NCBI RefSeq assembly: GCF_018802765.1
Contig: NZ_CP069163.1
Span: 2,800,311 to 2,864,310 of the forward strand
Source: Paludibacterium sp. B53371
GTDB lineage: Bacteria > Pseudomonadota > Gammaproteobacteria > Burkholderiales > Chromobacteriaceae
Direction: 5' to 3'
DNA length: 64,000 nt
The notes below the pieces were generated by a model. It was not told where the DNA came from. It did no database searches and was given only the letters and a program-made list of their open reading frames with translations. The translations under genes were made by a program, and so were the position numbers. Shown one piece after another: positions 18,766-26,316 of the stretch; the stretch's first letter is position 1; each line of letters opens with the position of its first letter.

Positions 18766-21184
18766 CACCGGCCACCACCTGCCAGCCATCGCGGCGCCAG
18801 AGCGCCACGGCCCCGGACTGCGGATCGATCTGCAGCAGGAACAGCCACTGATTCTGCACCAGTTGCCGTACCAGATCCTGCGCGGCCAGCACCTGATCCA
18901 GCATGGCGACCGGCGCCTCCACCAACACCGACAAGCGCAAGGGTTCATGCACCCAGTCGCGGCCATCATGCAGCGACTGCAGCGGCAAACCGATGCGCAA
19001 GTCGCCGGCATTCCCCTCAAACACCCCGAGATGCCCGCCCACCACGTTGTGCAGCAACTTGTTGCCGCTGCCGAAACGCTCGTTGTCGACGGTCGAGGCG
19101 TAGTACTGCAGATTGATCCAGTGCGCCACCACCACCGGCGCTGTCATGATCTGCGTCAGCAAGCACCCGTCGGGATCCTGCCGCCAGTCGTAGTCGTGCA
19201 GGAAGACCCGGCCATCCAGCGGCCGCCCCTGCGTGCGCCGACGCGGAGCGGCGACAAACGCTGCGTTGCCGGCCAGCCCCCACTCCGGACGGGTCTGCGC
19301 CCAATCACAGGCCCTGACCTGCAAGGCCGCCAGCAAGCCCGCACCCTGCCCGCTCTGCGGCACCAGATCCAGCCGCCCGGCGCGTTCGGCACGCGCCCCC
19401 TCGCTGGCACGCTGCAACACGGGCAGCAGCCGATTCACCGCCGCCTGCTGCGCCGCCGGCAGCCCAGCGGTGTCGAACAACTGCAGGACATCCGTGCTGG
19501 TCTGGTGCAGCGCAGCCAGGAACAGCGTCTCGCCCAGCGGCCAGCCGCGCTGCGCCAGGCCGGCCCGTACCGACGGACGGTTGAGCAACTCAGCCAGCGC
19601 CCTGGCATTGACCTCGCCACTCTGGCCGCAACAGGCTCCGCAATCCAGCGCGGCCGCCATCGGGTTGTTGGCGCTCTGGCTGGCATGACCGACCAACAAC
19701 ACCAGCGGCGCCAGCGCCCCCTGCAAGCCCATGCCCGTCAACACCCGCTCGGCCAGATCCAGCGCGGCATCTCCCTCGATCTGTACCCGCGGGCGCAGGC
19801 GCGCGGCCTCGGCACCACGCAAGCCAGCGACTGCGGCGGTCAGCGCGCGTCCCGGCAGACTGCGACGCAGCAACTTGCCCACATAGCCCAGACCGAGCGC
19901 CTCGACCTGCAGGAAAGACGAAGCCGGCATGCGGGCAAACGGCTGCGCCGCCTGACGGCGCAGCAGCCGTCTCTGTCTCAGGGTGGTCAGACGCTGATCC
20001 AGCGCCGACTGTCCACTACTCTCGACCGCCGTCATCGTCGGACTCAGCAGACCGGGCAACTGCGGCTGACGCAGCGCCATCCCCAGCGGTTCAAACGCAA
20101 TCGGCAAGCCGAAAAAGCCGGCAAAGCCACGCGTCTCGATGCGGCTGTCCTGTTGCTCCAGATGGCGCCGCAACACCTCGGAACGCACATCAATGCAAAA
20201 CACCATCTGCACCGACGGCGAGGTTGCCGCCGCTGGCCGTACCCCGGCCAGCTGTCGCGCCAGCGGCAGCTGATAGGCCAGCTCACGGGCACGCAGCCAC
20301 AAGGCCGCCGCCTGATCGACCCGGGGCGAAGGCCGTTGCTGCCAGGCCTGCAGCCAGTCATGCCAGACGCTGCCTGCCTCACGCCGGCCATCATCCAGCA
20401 GACATTCCCAGGCCAGCCGGATGGCCAGCAACTCACGCAACTGACCCGCCTGCGGTCGCTCGGGCCAGTCACGCCAGGCACAATGCGCTGCCCAGCCATT
20501 GACCGACAACAGCAGGGCCTGCAGATAGTCTGCCCACAACGGCTCGGGCAGCCCCAGCACGGAGAGGGCATGGCACAGCAGCGCCTCAGCCTGATCGGGC
20601 AAGCCACGCGCCCGCGCCGCCAGCCAGGGCGCGTTCAGCAACAGACTGACGGCATGATCATGCTGCACACCATGCAACCAGGCCTGATACAGGCTGCCCT
20701 CATGCGGCGCATGCCAATCCGCCTGACCATCGTCAAACCAGGCGGCACAAAACTGGCTGATCTGCTGCGTCAGCACCGTACTCCAGGCCGGGGCATGCCC
20801 CAGATCTCTCCGCGCATCCAGGACATGCACCAGCAAGGGCCAGCGCTGCGCGGGTGGCTCAGGCTGATCCAGCCACGCGATCAGCCGGGCACGCGACCAG
20901 CTGTGGTCGCCCTCCTGCAAGGCCAGGTCCAGATGCCCGGGCTGAATACGGCCCTGGCGCCAGTCTTCGGCAAAACGCTGACGGGATGGAAACAGCGAAC
21001 GCCCCATCAGCCGCGTCAGTCGTGCCCCCTGCTCGGCAAACGGCAGGTCGATGGCGCCCCAGTGCGGATTGACCGCAATCAGCTGATCCAGAGGCCAGGC
21101 CGGGGCAATGCCGCCACAGGCACGCTCCACCGCGGCACACAAGGTCGTCTGCTGGCTGACGGCAGCGTCGCTACGGGCATTCAT
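18755..21184 (-). CDS. dabA: DabA, inorganic carbon transporter subunit (DUF2309)
   Basis: Carbonic-anhydrase-like subunit of the energy-coupled DAB complex, which traps CO2 as bicarbonate. The 809-residue protein keeps the zinc and active-site residues of the family: Cys330 and Asp332 in VFCIDVRSE, and His500 and Cys515 in GHASQSANNPMAAALDC. The His-Cys spacing of 15 equals that which I recall for characterised DabA. The start is placed at 21184, overlapping the dabB stop by four bases; the frame extends upstream to 21250 only as an overlap with dabB. Confidence 0.94.
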   Translation of the reverse strand: MNARSDAAVSQQTTLCAAVERACGGIAPAWPLDQLIAVNPHWGAIDLPFAEQGARLTRLMGRSLFPSRQRFAEDWRQGRIQPGHLDLALQEGDHSWSRARLIAWLDQPEPPAQRWPLLVHVLDARRDLGHAPAWSTVLTQQISQFCAAWFDDGQADWHAPHEGSLYQAWLHGVQHDHAVSLLLNAPWLAARARGLPDQAEALLCHALSVLGLPEPLWADYLQALLLSVNGWAAHCAWRDWPERPQAGQLRELLAIRLAWECLLDDGRREAGSVWHDWLQAWQQRPSPRVDQAAALWLRARELAYQLPLARQLAGVRPAAATSPSVQMVFCIDVRSEVLRRHLEQQDSRIETRGFAGFFGLPIAFEPLGMALRQPQLPGLLSPTMTAVESSGQSALDQRLTTLRQRRLLRRQAAQPFARMPASSFLQVEALGLGYVGKLLRRSLPGRALTAAVAGLRGAEAARLRPRVQIEGDAALDLAERVLTGMGLQGALAPLVLLVGHASQSANNPMAAALDCGACCGQSGEVNARALAELLNRPSVRAGLAQRGWPLGETLFLAALHQTSTDVLQLFDTAGLPAAQQAAVNRLLPVLQRASEGARAERAGRLDLVPQSGQGAGLLAALQVRACDWAQTRPEWGLAGNAAFVAAPRRRTQGRPLDGRVFLHDYDWRQDPDGCLLTQIMTAPVVVAHWINLQYYASTVDNERFGSGNKLLHNVVGGHLGVFEGNAGDLRIGLPLQSLHDGRDWVHEPLRLSVLVEAPVAMLDQVLAAQDLVRQLVQNQWLFLLQIDPQSGAVALWRRDGWQVVAGDGA

Positions 21185-22638
21185 GGGCGTTCTCCTGCAG
21201 ACAGCGGCCGCGCCAGCGGCCAGAGACGAAAAGTCAGGCGGGTAAACCACTCATCCAGATAGAAACCACCATATGCACGGGGATAGAGCCACTGCGCCAG
21301 ACGTCCGGCCGGATGACAAGCCAGCCAGCTCTGCAGGCCATACAGCAGCGTCAGCCAGGCCACGGCCCACCAGGCCGCCCCTTCGGGGGCAAGACCATGA
21401 GGCAGCCACTGGCCAAATACCGCATGCCAGAGCAGATACAGCGCCAGCAGGCCAGCCACGCGCAAGCCCCCCCAGAGCGCCAGTGACGGCGAAGCCACCT
21501 GCCACAGGCAGGGTGCCAGCCCCAGGGACAGCATCCCGCAAAGGGGAGCAGGCAACCCTGTCGGCAGCAGCATGACAAACAGCAGCAGCGGCACCACACA
21601 CAGCCAGGGCCAGCCAGGCAGGGACAGCGCCGGCCACCCCTGGCGCTGACGATAATGCTGCAGCACCTCGCCGGCCGACAGGAAGGCATGCGCTTTATAA
21701 AGTGAATGCGCCAGCAGATGCAGCAGAGCCAGCGAATACCAGCCCAGACCACACTCCAGCAACATGAAACCCATCTGGGCGCAGGTCGACCAGGCCAGCC
21801 GCAGTTTGATACTCACCCGGGTCATCATCACCAGGCCGGCCACCGAAGCCGTCAGACTGCCCACCAGCACCAGCAGCCATTGCGCCAGCGGGACGACCTC
21901 CAGCAAGGGCGCCAGCCGGATTAGCACCACGCCCCCCAGATTGACCACTCCGGCATGCAGCAGCGCCGACACCGGCGTCGGCGCCTCCATCACCTGCAGC
22001 AGCCAGCCATGCACCGGCAATTGCGCCGTCTTCAGGCACACGGCAAACACCAGCAGGATGGCGGCAAGCTGCAGCCCCGGCGTCCCTCCCTGGCGCGCCA
22101 GCTCGCTGCTCAGCGCCGCCAGCGAACCGCTGCCGACCTGTTGATAGATCAGGGTCAGTGCCAGCCACAGACAAACATCGGCCAGCCGGCTGGCAATGAA
22201 CTTCTTGTGCGCAGCCACCTGCGCCGCCTCACGCCGCGGATAAAAAAGCAACAGACGGTGCAAGGTCAGGCTGGTGGCGGTCCAGGCCAGCGCCAGCCAC
22301 AGCAGATGATCGGTCTGCACCACCGTGGCCGCGCCGGCCAGGGTCCACAGCATGGCCAGCAAATAGCGGCGCTGTCCGGGCTCGCCACGCAAATAGCGCC
22401 GTGAATAGCGCACGATCACCCAGCCCAGCAAAGCGATCAGCAGGCTGACGGCGACCATCACCCCCTGAGCAGCCAGCCAGGCCGGCCAGGCGCCCGCCAG
22501 CACAAAAAACAAGGCCAGCAGACTGATGGCCTCGGCCCATGACCACGCCTGGTCATCGCGCCGAAACACTGGCAGCAGCGCCCCGGCCAGCAGATAGCTC
22601 AGTGGCAACAGCGCGAGCAGAGAAAGGGAATTCGGCAT
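21181..22638 (-). CDS. dabB: DabB, NuoL/MrpA-like membrane subunit of the inorganic carbon transporter
   Basis: Proton-antiporter-like membrane subunit that powers DabA. The 485 residues form about 12-14 membrane segments; NuoL-family landmarks include HKKFIASRLADVCLWLAL, LPVHGWLLQVMEAPTPVSALLHAGVVNLGG and HLLAHSLYKAHAFLSAGE. The start at 22638 (MPNSLSLLALLPLSYLL) is preferred over 22668 because it puts the first span at the N-terminus and leaves room for the promoter shared with the divergent LysR gene. First gene of the operon dabB-dabA-DUF6671. Confidence 0.93.
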   Translation of the reverse strand: MPNSLSLLALLPLSYLLAGALLPVFRRDDQAWSWAEAISLLALFFVLAGAWPAWLAAQGVMVAVSLLIALLGWVIVRYSRRYLRGEPGQRRYLLAMLWTLAGAATVVQTDHLLWLALAWTATSLTLHRLLLFYPRREAAQVAAHKKFIASRLADVCLWLALTLIYQQVGSGSLAALSSELARQGGTPGLQLAAILLVFAVCLKTAQLPVHGWLLQVMEAPTPVSALLHAGVVNLGGVVLIRLAPLLEVVPLAQWLLVLVGSLTASVAGLVMMTRVSIKLRLAWSTCAQMGFMLLECGLGWYSLALLHLLAHSLYKAHAFLSAGEVLQHYRQRQGWPALSLPGWPWLCVVPLLLFVMLLPTGLPAPLCGMLSLGLAPCLWQVASPSLALWGGLRVAGLLALYLLWHAVFGQWLPHGLAPEGAAWWAVAWLTLLYGLQSWLACHPAGRLAQWLYPRAYGGFYLDEWFTRLTFRLWPLARPLSAGERP

Positions 22639-22693
22639 GAGCGCCTCCTGAAAACAAGCATGGCGCATACTTTGCCTTGCCCTTTACCTCTCG

Positions 22694-22729
22694 TAAAATA
22701 GAATAAAATTTACATTCCGTTCTATTTTA
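22694..22729. promoter_or_regulatory. Inverted repeat between dabB and the LysR gene (likely operator)
   Basis: TAAAATAGAA and TTCTATTTTA are perfect ten-base inverted arms 16 bases apart, in an AT-rich pocket of an otherwise GC-rich region, ending eight bases before the LysR start codon. This fits an autoregulatory LysR-type site that would also control the divergent dab operon. Confidence 0.75.
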
Positions 22730-22736
22730 AAGAACC

Positions 22737-23618
22737 ATGCACAGACTGAACTTCCACCACCTGCATTACTTCTGGGCCGTGGCACGCGAAGGCCACCTGA
22801 CACGCGCAGCAGAGCGCCTGCATGTGTCGCAATCGGCGCTGTCCTCACAAATCCGTCAGCTGGAAGCGCAGCTCGGCCAGCCATTGTTCGAGCGTGAGGG
22901 CCGCAGTCTCAGCCTGACCGAGACCGGTCGCATGGTATTGAGTTACGCCGAGAGCATTTTTTCTCTGGGCAAGGAAATGATGGCGGCGCTGGACAACCAC
23001 CGAGCCGCCGGGATCCGGCGGCTGCGTGTCGGCAGTGACGCCACCCTGTCGCGCAATTTTCAGGAGAACTTCCTGCGTCCGCTGCTGGCCACGAGCGACA
23101 CGCAATTGTTGTTGAGGTCCGGTCAGCTGGAAACCCTGCTGCCCCTGCTCAAGGCCCACGAGCTGGACGTGATCCTGTCCAACCGGCCAGTCAGCAGCGA
23201 TGCGCGCCAACCCTGGCGCTGCCGCCCGCTCTCGCGCCAGAGTGTCTGTCTGGTCGGCCCGCCGCGCCGGGACGACCAGCCCTTCCGGCTACCGCAGAGC
23301 CTGCAGGATTGCGCCATGATCCTGCCCGGTCCGGACAGCGAACTGCGCGGACGCTTCAGCACGCTGTGTGAACAATGGGGGGTGACGCCGAAGATCCGTG
23401 CCGAAGTCGACGACATGGCGATGCTGCGCCTGCTGGCGCGCGATGCCGGCTGCGTGGCGCTGGTGCCGGCTGTGGTGGTACAGGATGAATTGCAACAGGG
23501 GCAGCTGGTGCAGTACTGCACCCTGCCCCAGGTCGAAGAGACGTTTTACGCCATTACTGTCGAACGGCAGTTCCAGCCGCCGGGACTCGCGGCGCTGCTG
23601 GCGGCATGGAAGACTTAA
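22737..23618 (+). CDS. LysR-family transcriptional regulator divergent from the dab operon
   Basis: The 293-residue protein has an N-terminal winged helix (FHHLHYFWAVAREGHLTRAAERLHVSQSALSSQ) and a periplasmic-binding-like effector domain from about residue 90. The helix-turn-helix resembles NhaR-type members, as does the DVILSNRPV segment in the effector domain. Position, divergent from dabB with a palindrome between them, makes it the probable regulator of inorganic-carbon uptake, comparable to the LysR genes seen beside other dab operons. Confidence 0.92.
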   Translation: MHRLNFHHLHYFWAVAREGHLTRAAERLHVSQSALSSQIRQLEAQLGQPLFEREGRSLSLTETGRMVLSYAESIFSLGKEMMAALDNHRAAGIRRLRVGSDATLSRNFQENFLRPLLATSDTQLLLRSGQLETLLPLLKAHELDVILSNRPVSSDARQPWRCRPLSRQSVCLVGPPRRDDQPFRLPQSLQDCAMILPGPDSELRGRFSTLCEQWGVTPKIRAEVDDMAMLRLLARDAGCVALVPAVVVQDELQQGQLVQYCTLPQVEETFYAITVERQFQPPGLAALLAAWKT

Positions 23619-23851
23619 AGGATCGCATTGATTCCCTTCGACATTTCGTCAATTAAGATAGGACCTACAGACAACATCGGGTACAGGACAAGAAGATACG
23701 CACGTCACACTGACAGCAACCAAAACCATCGGCGTCAGGCACGTGTCGTTGTCGAAGGCACGGGCGTCGTCGAATTTTTTATTTTTGTCCTGCACCAGAC
23801 GCGCCAGGATCACGGCAAGGCTGAGTGCTGGCTCTGACTTTTCTGGCCAAG

Positions 23852-25171
23852 ATGATCAAAAAACACATTCTTTCCTCCATGCTTTCCACCTGTTTGCTCC
23901 TCGGCGCGTCCACAGGCGCTCAGGCGGCCCCCGTCAGTCTCCCGCAGGGCGCTGACAACGCCATGCCGGGTTATTCCGCCACCATCAATATTCCGGAAAA
24001 CTGGCAATGGGGAGGGAATGCGCTGATCGTTCGCATCTATCAACCCTGGGGAGATGGCAGCGAAACGGGGTGGCAAAAAGACATGACCCCACCCACCGTC
24101 ACGCTGGACGACGGCAGCACGGTTGATCTGCTCTATCTCAGCGGCTTTGGTGGTCTCGATTATCTGGGGGGATCCAATTTGCTGGGCTATGACCAATATG
24201 CGCAATACTATGCCGCGTTTGTTCCGGCTTATGCGAACCAGGTGACCATACATGGCACCTTCCAGCAGTACGCCTTCATGAACGTTTCGCTCGACAATCT
24301 CTCCTCCGGCGAGCAAATCCAGATCTACGATCAGGATATGGCCACCAGCAAGGCGAATCCTTTCCGACAGCTGAACCCGTCGGTGTTCGCCTACCAGGAA
24401 CCATTCAGCACTCAAGCAAACAAGGCGGCGCAACACAAAGCGGCACCCCAGCCCTCTGCCATCCCGCCGTTGCGGTCTGCGCAGTTGCTTCGTCCTGCCA
24501 CGCTGAGCAGCAATGATGATGGTGCCATTGCGTTTTACCGCCCTGATCAGCAGACATCGCAAAATGGCAATAACCATCTGGACGGCATTGCCGCAGATGG
24601 CTGCAGCGCCAACTACCTGACTGCCTACAAACAGCCCAATCAGGAAATGATGATCATGCGCATTAAGGTCCCCAAGACTTTCATCAGCGCTGACAAACCA
24701 GATCTGGTCTTCAAGTCCTATCAGGCCCGTTACTTCAGCGTCAGTGCCAACACCACGCAAAGCAACCCGACCATGCCCTACTGGACGGTCAACGGCCGCA
24801 TGCTCGACAGCCAGAAAGACCAGGATGGCTATGCCTACGTCTTCTTTGGTCCAAACAGCGACTCGCGAGCCAAGAGTTTGCAATACAGCGACGATCCCAA
24901 CACACCGCCGGTCATTACCTGGGGGAAATACAGGGGCTATTATCTGGGCAACCCGGATTACGCTGTGATCTTGCGGTACAAGCTGGCGGATGAGAACTGG
25001 CAAGGCTCCCCGATTCATGCGGCTTGTTATGCCTCACCGGCCGTACAGCAGCCGGTGACTGCCGCGGAACTGGGGGATTATTTGCCGGAGATGTATGGTG
25101 ACAGCATGGATAACTTCAATGCAGGCCATATCGGCGCTGTTTCCCAGAATCAGGACTGGCCGTCTCATTGA
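23852..25171 (+). CDS. Secreted protein of unknown function
   Basis: The 439-residue product starts with a clear signal peptide (MIKKHILSSMLSTCLLLGA, then STGAQA before APVSL). The mature part is rich in Tyr, Trp, Asn and Gln, has no cysteine pattern beyond two or three residues, and contains aromatic stretches such as YSATINIPENWQWGG and WGKYRGYYLGNPDY. I do not recognise the family. A GTG start at 23825 is possible but would place nine residues before the signal peptide. It is monocistronic, with a strong terminator after it and a 233-base upstream region in which I see no further feature. Lower GC than neighbours. Confidence 0.82.
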   Translation: MIKKHILSSMLSTCLLLGASTGAQAAPVSLPQGADNAMPGYSATINIPENWQWGGNALIVRIYQPWGDGSETGWQKDMTPPTVTLDDGSTVDLLYLSGFGGLDYLGGSNLLGYDQYAQYYAAFVPAYANQVTIHGTFQQYAFMNVSLDNLSSGEQIQIYDQDMATSKANPFRQLNPSVFAYQEPFSTQANKAAQHKAAPQPSAIPPLRSAQLLRPATLSSNDDGAIAFYRPDQQTSQNGNNHLDGIAADGCSANYLTAYKQPNQEMMIMRIKVPKTFISADKPDLVFKSYQARYFSVSANTTQSNPTMPYWTVNGRMLDSQKDQDGYAYVFFGPNSDSRAKSLQYSDDPNTPPVITWGKYRGYYLGNPDYAVILRYKLADENWQGSPIHAACYASPAVQQPVTAAELGDYLPEMYGDSMDNFNAGHIGAVSQNQDWPSH

Positions 25172-25187
25172 CCATCCGGTAGTGATC

Positions 25188-25222
25188 AAAAAAACCGCAT
25201 GCTGCTGGCGTGCGGTTTTTTT
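25188..25222. terminator. Bidirectional intrinsic terminator
   Basis: Seven As, CCGCA, an eleven-base loop, TGCGG and seven Ts form a perfect twelve-pair stem with T-runs on both strands. It ends the secreted-protein gene and, in the other direction, the convergent Sua5-type gene. Confidence 0.9.
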
Positions 25223-25245
25223 ATGGAGAACGGAAAGCCATTTCG

Positions 25246-26196
25246 TCAGACCGGCTGACTGGCGCGATGGAGGCGGTCGTGCACGGCCGCCCAGGCGGGC
25301 GTGTCGGGCGGGGTTTGAATCAGCAAACGGCTGATGCCCTCAAGGTGATCGAGCTGGTAAAGCGCATCGTACAGCGCACGCGCATAGGCTTTGGGATCGT
25401 CCCCCAGATCCAGCGCCGGACCGGCGCTGGCCTGGGCACCACCGCACCACAGCCAGGCACAGCCAGCATCCGCCAGCGCTTCGGCCGGCACCTCACTAAA
25501 GCGCCAGGCCGGCGTATGCGGGGCATAGTGACGGTGATGCTGGCCGGGCACGCGCAGCCCGCCTTTGGCACCGACCTCCAGCTTGCAGCCCAGCACCGCT
25601 TCCAGCTCGGCCGCAGACAACATGCCGTGGCGCAGCAGACGCGGCGGCTCGCCGGGCAGCAGGCCGACAATGGTCGACTCCAGTCCGACCTTGCAGGCGC
25701 CGCCATCCAGAATCAGCAAATCCTCGCCGGCAAACTGGCGCGCCACATGCGCCGCCGAGGTCGGACTGATCGACATATAGCGATTGGCTGACGGTGCCAC
25801 CAGCCCGCCGCCAAAACGATGCAGCAGTTCGCGTGCCTGCGGGTGGGCCGGCACACGCAGCGCCACACTGCCCTGACCGGCGGTAATCACCCGCGACACA
25901 TGGTCGGCCGCCGGCAACACCAGCGTCAGCGGCCCGGGCCAGAAGGTTTTCATCAGCTTTTCTGCGGCGGGCGGGACATCCTTGACCCAGTTGACCGACT
26001 GCGCGGCTTCCGCCAGATGCACGATCAGCGGATTGCTGGCCGGACGACGCTTGAGCCGGAACACCTTCTGCACCGCGTCCAGATTGCAGGCATCGGCCGC
26101 CAGTCCATAAACGGTTTCAGTGGGAATGGCAACCAGTTGGCCCACGCGCAAGCGTGCACAGGCCTGATCGATATCGGTGGTAACAGTGGGGTTCAC
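25246..26196 (-). CDS. Threonylcarbamoyl-AMP synthase, Sua5 type
   Basis: Makes threonylcarbamoyl-AMP from threonine, bicarbonate and ATP for the t6A modification of ANN-reading tRNAs. The N-terminal YrdC domain shows VGQLVAIPTETVYGLAADA and the KRRPASNPLIVHL motif plus ILDGGACKVGLESTIVGL; the C-terminal Sua5 domain follows (about residues 215-316, GQHHRHYAPHTPAW). With 316 residues it is the two-domain Sua5 form, not the short TsaC form. It is convergent with the secreted-protein gene. Confidence 0.94.
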   Translation of the reverse strand: MNPTVTTDIDQACARLRVGQLVAIPTETVYGLAADACNLDAVQKVFRLKRRPASNPLIVHLAEAAQSVNWVKDVPPAAEKLMKTFWPGPLTLVLPAADHVSRVITAGQGSVALRVPAHPQARELLHRFGGGLVAPSANRYMSISPTSAAHVARQFAGEDLLILDGGACKVGLESTIVGLLPGEPPRLLRHGMLSAAELEAVLGCKLEVGAKGGLRVPGQHHRHYAPHTPAWRFSEVPAEALADAGCAWLWCGGAQASAGPALDLGDDPKAYARALYDALYQLDHLEGISRLLIQTPPDTPAWAAVHDRLHRASQPV

Positions 26197-26252
26197 GGCA
26201 GCAGCAATCGAGACAGAGAACCGCCATTATCCATGCTGCGGCTGCAGCATGC

Positions 26253-26285
26253 AAAAAACGGTCCGGGGCAGTGCCCCGGAACCGT
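26253..26285 (-). terminator. Intrinsic terminator after the first toxin-like gene
   Basis: On the minus strand ACGGTTCCGGGGCA and TGCCCCGGACCGT pair, with one unpaired base, followed by TTTTTT. It lies about 30 bases after the stop codon at 26317 and separates the toxin-like gene from the Sua5-type gene. Confidence 0.85.
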
Positions 26286-26316
26286 CTCATTCCTGCTGTC
26301 AGACCCTGCAAGGGTG

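Noticed and set aside
18766-19020. 85-residue N-terminal extension of the DUF6671 protein
   Set aside because: It lies wholly inside dabA in another frame and is rich in Cys/Arg/Trp with no family match.
18863-21262. 799-codon open frame on the plus strand
   Set aside because: Antisense to dabA, in which the zinc-ligand motifs are seen.
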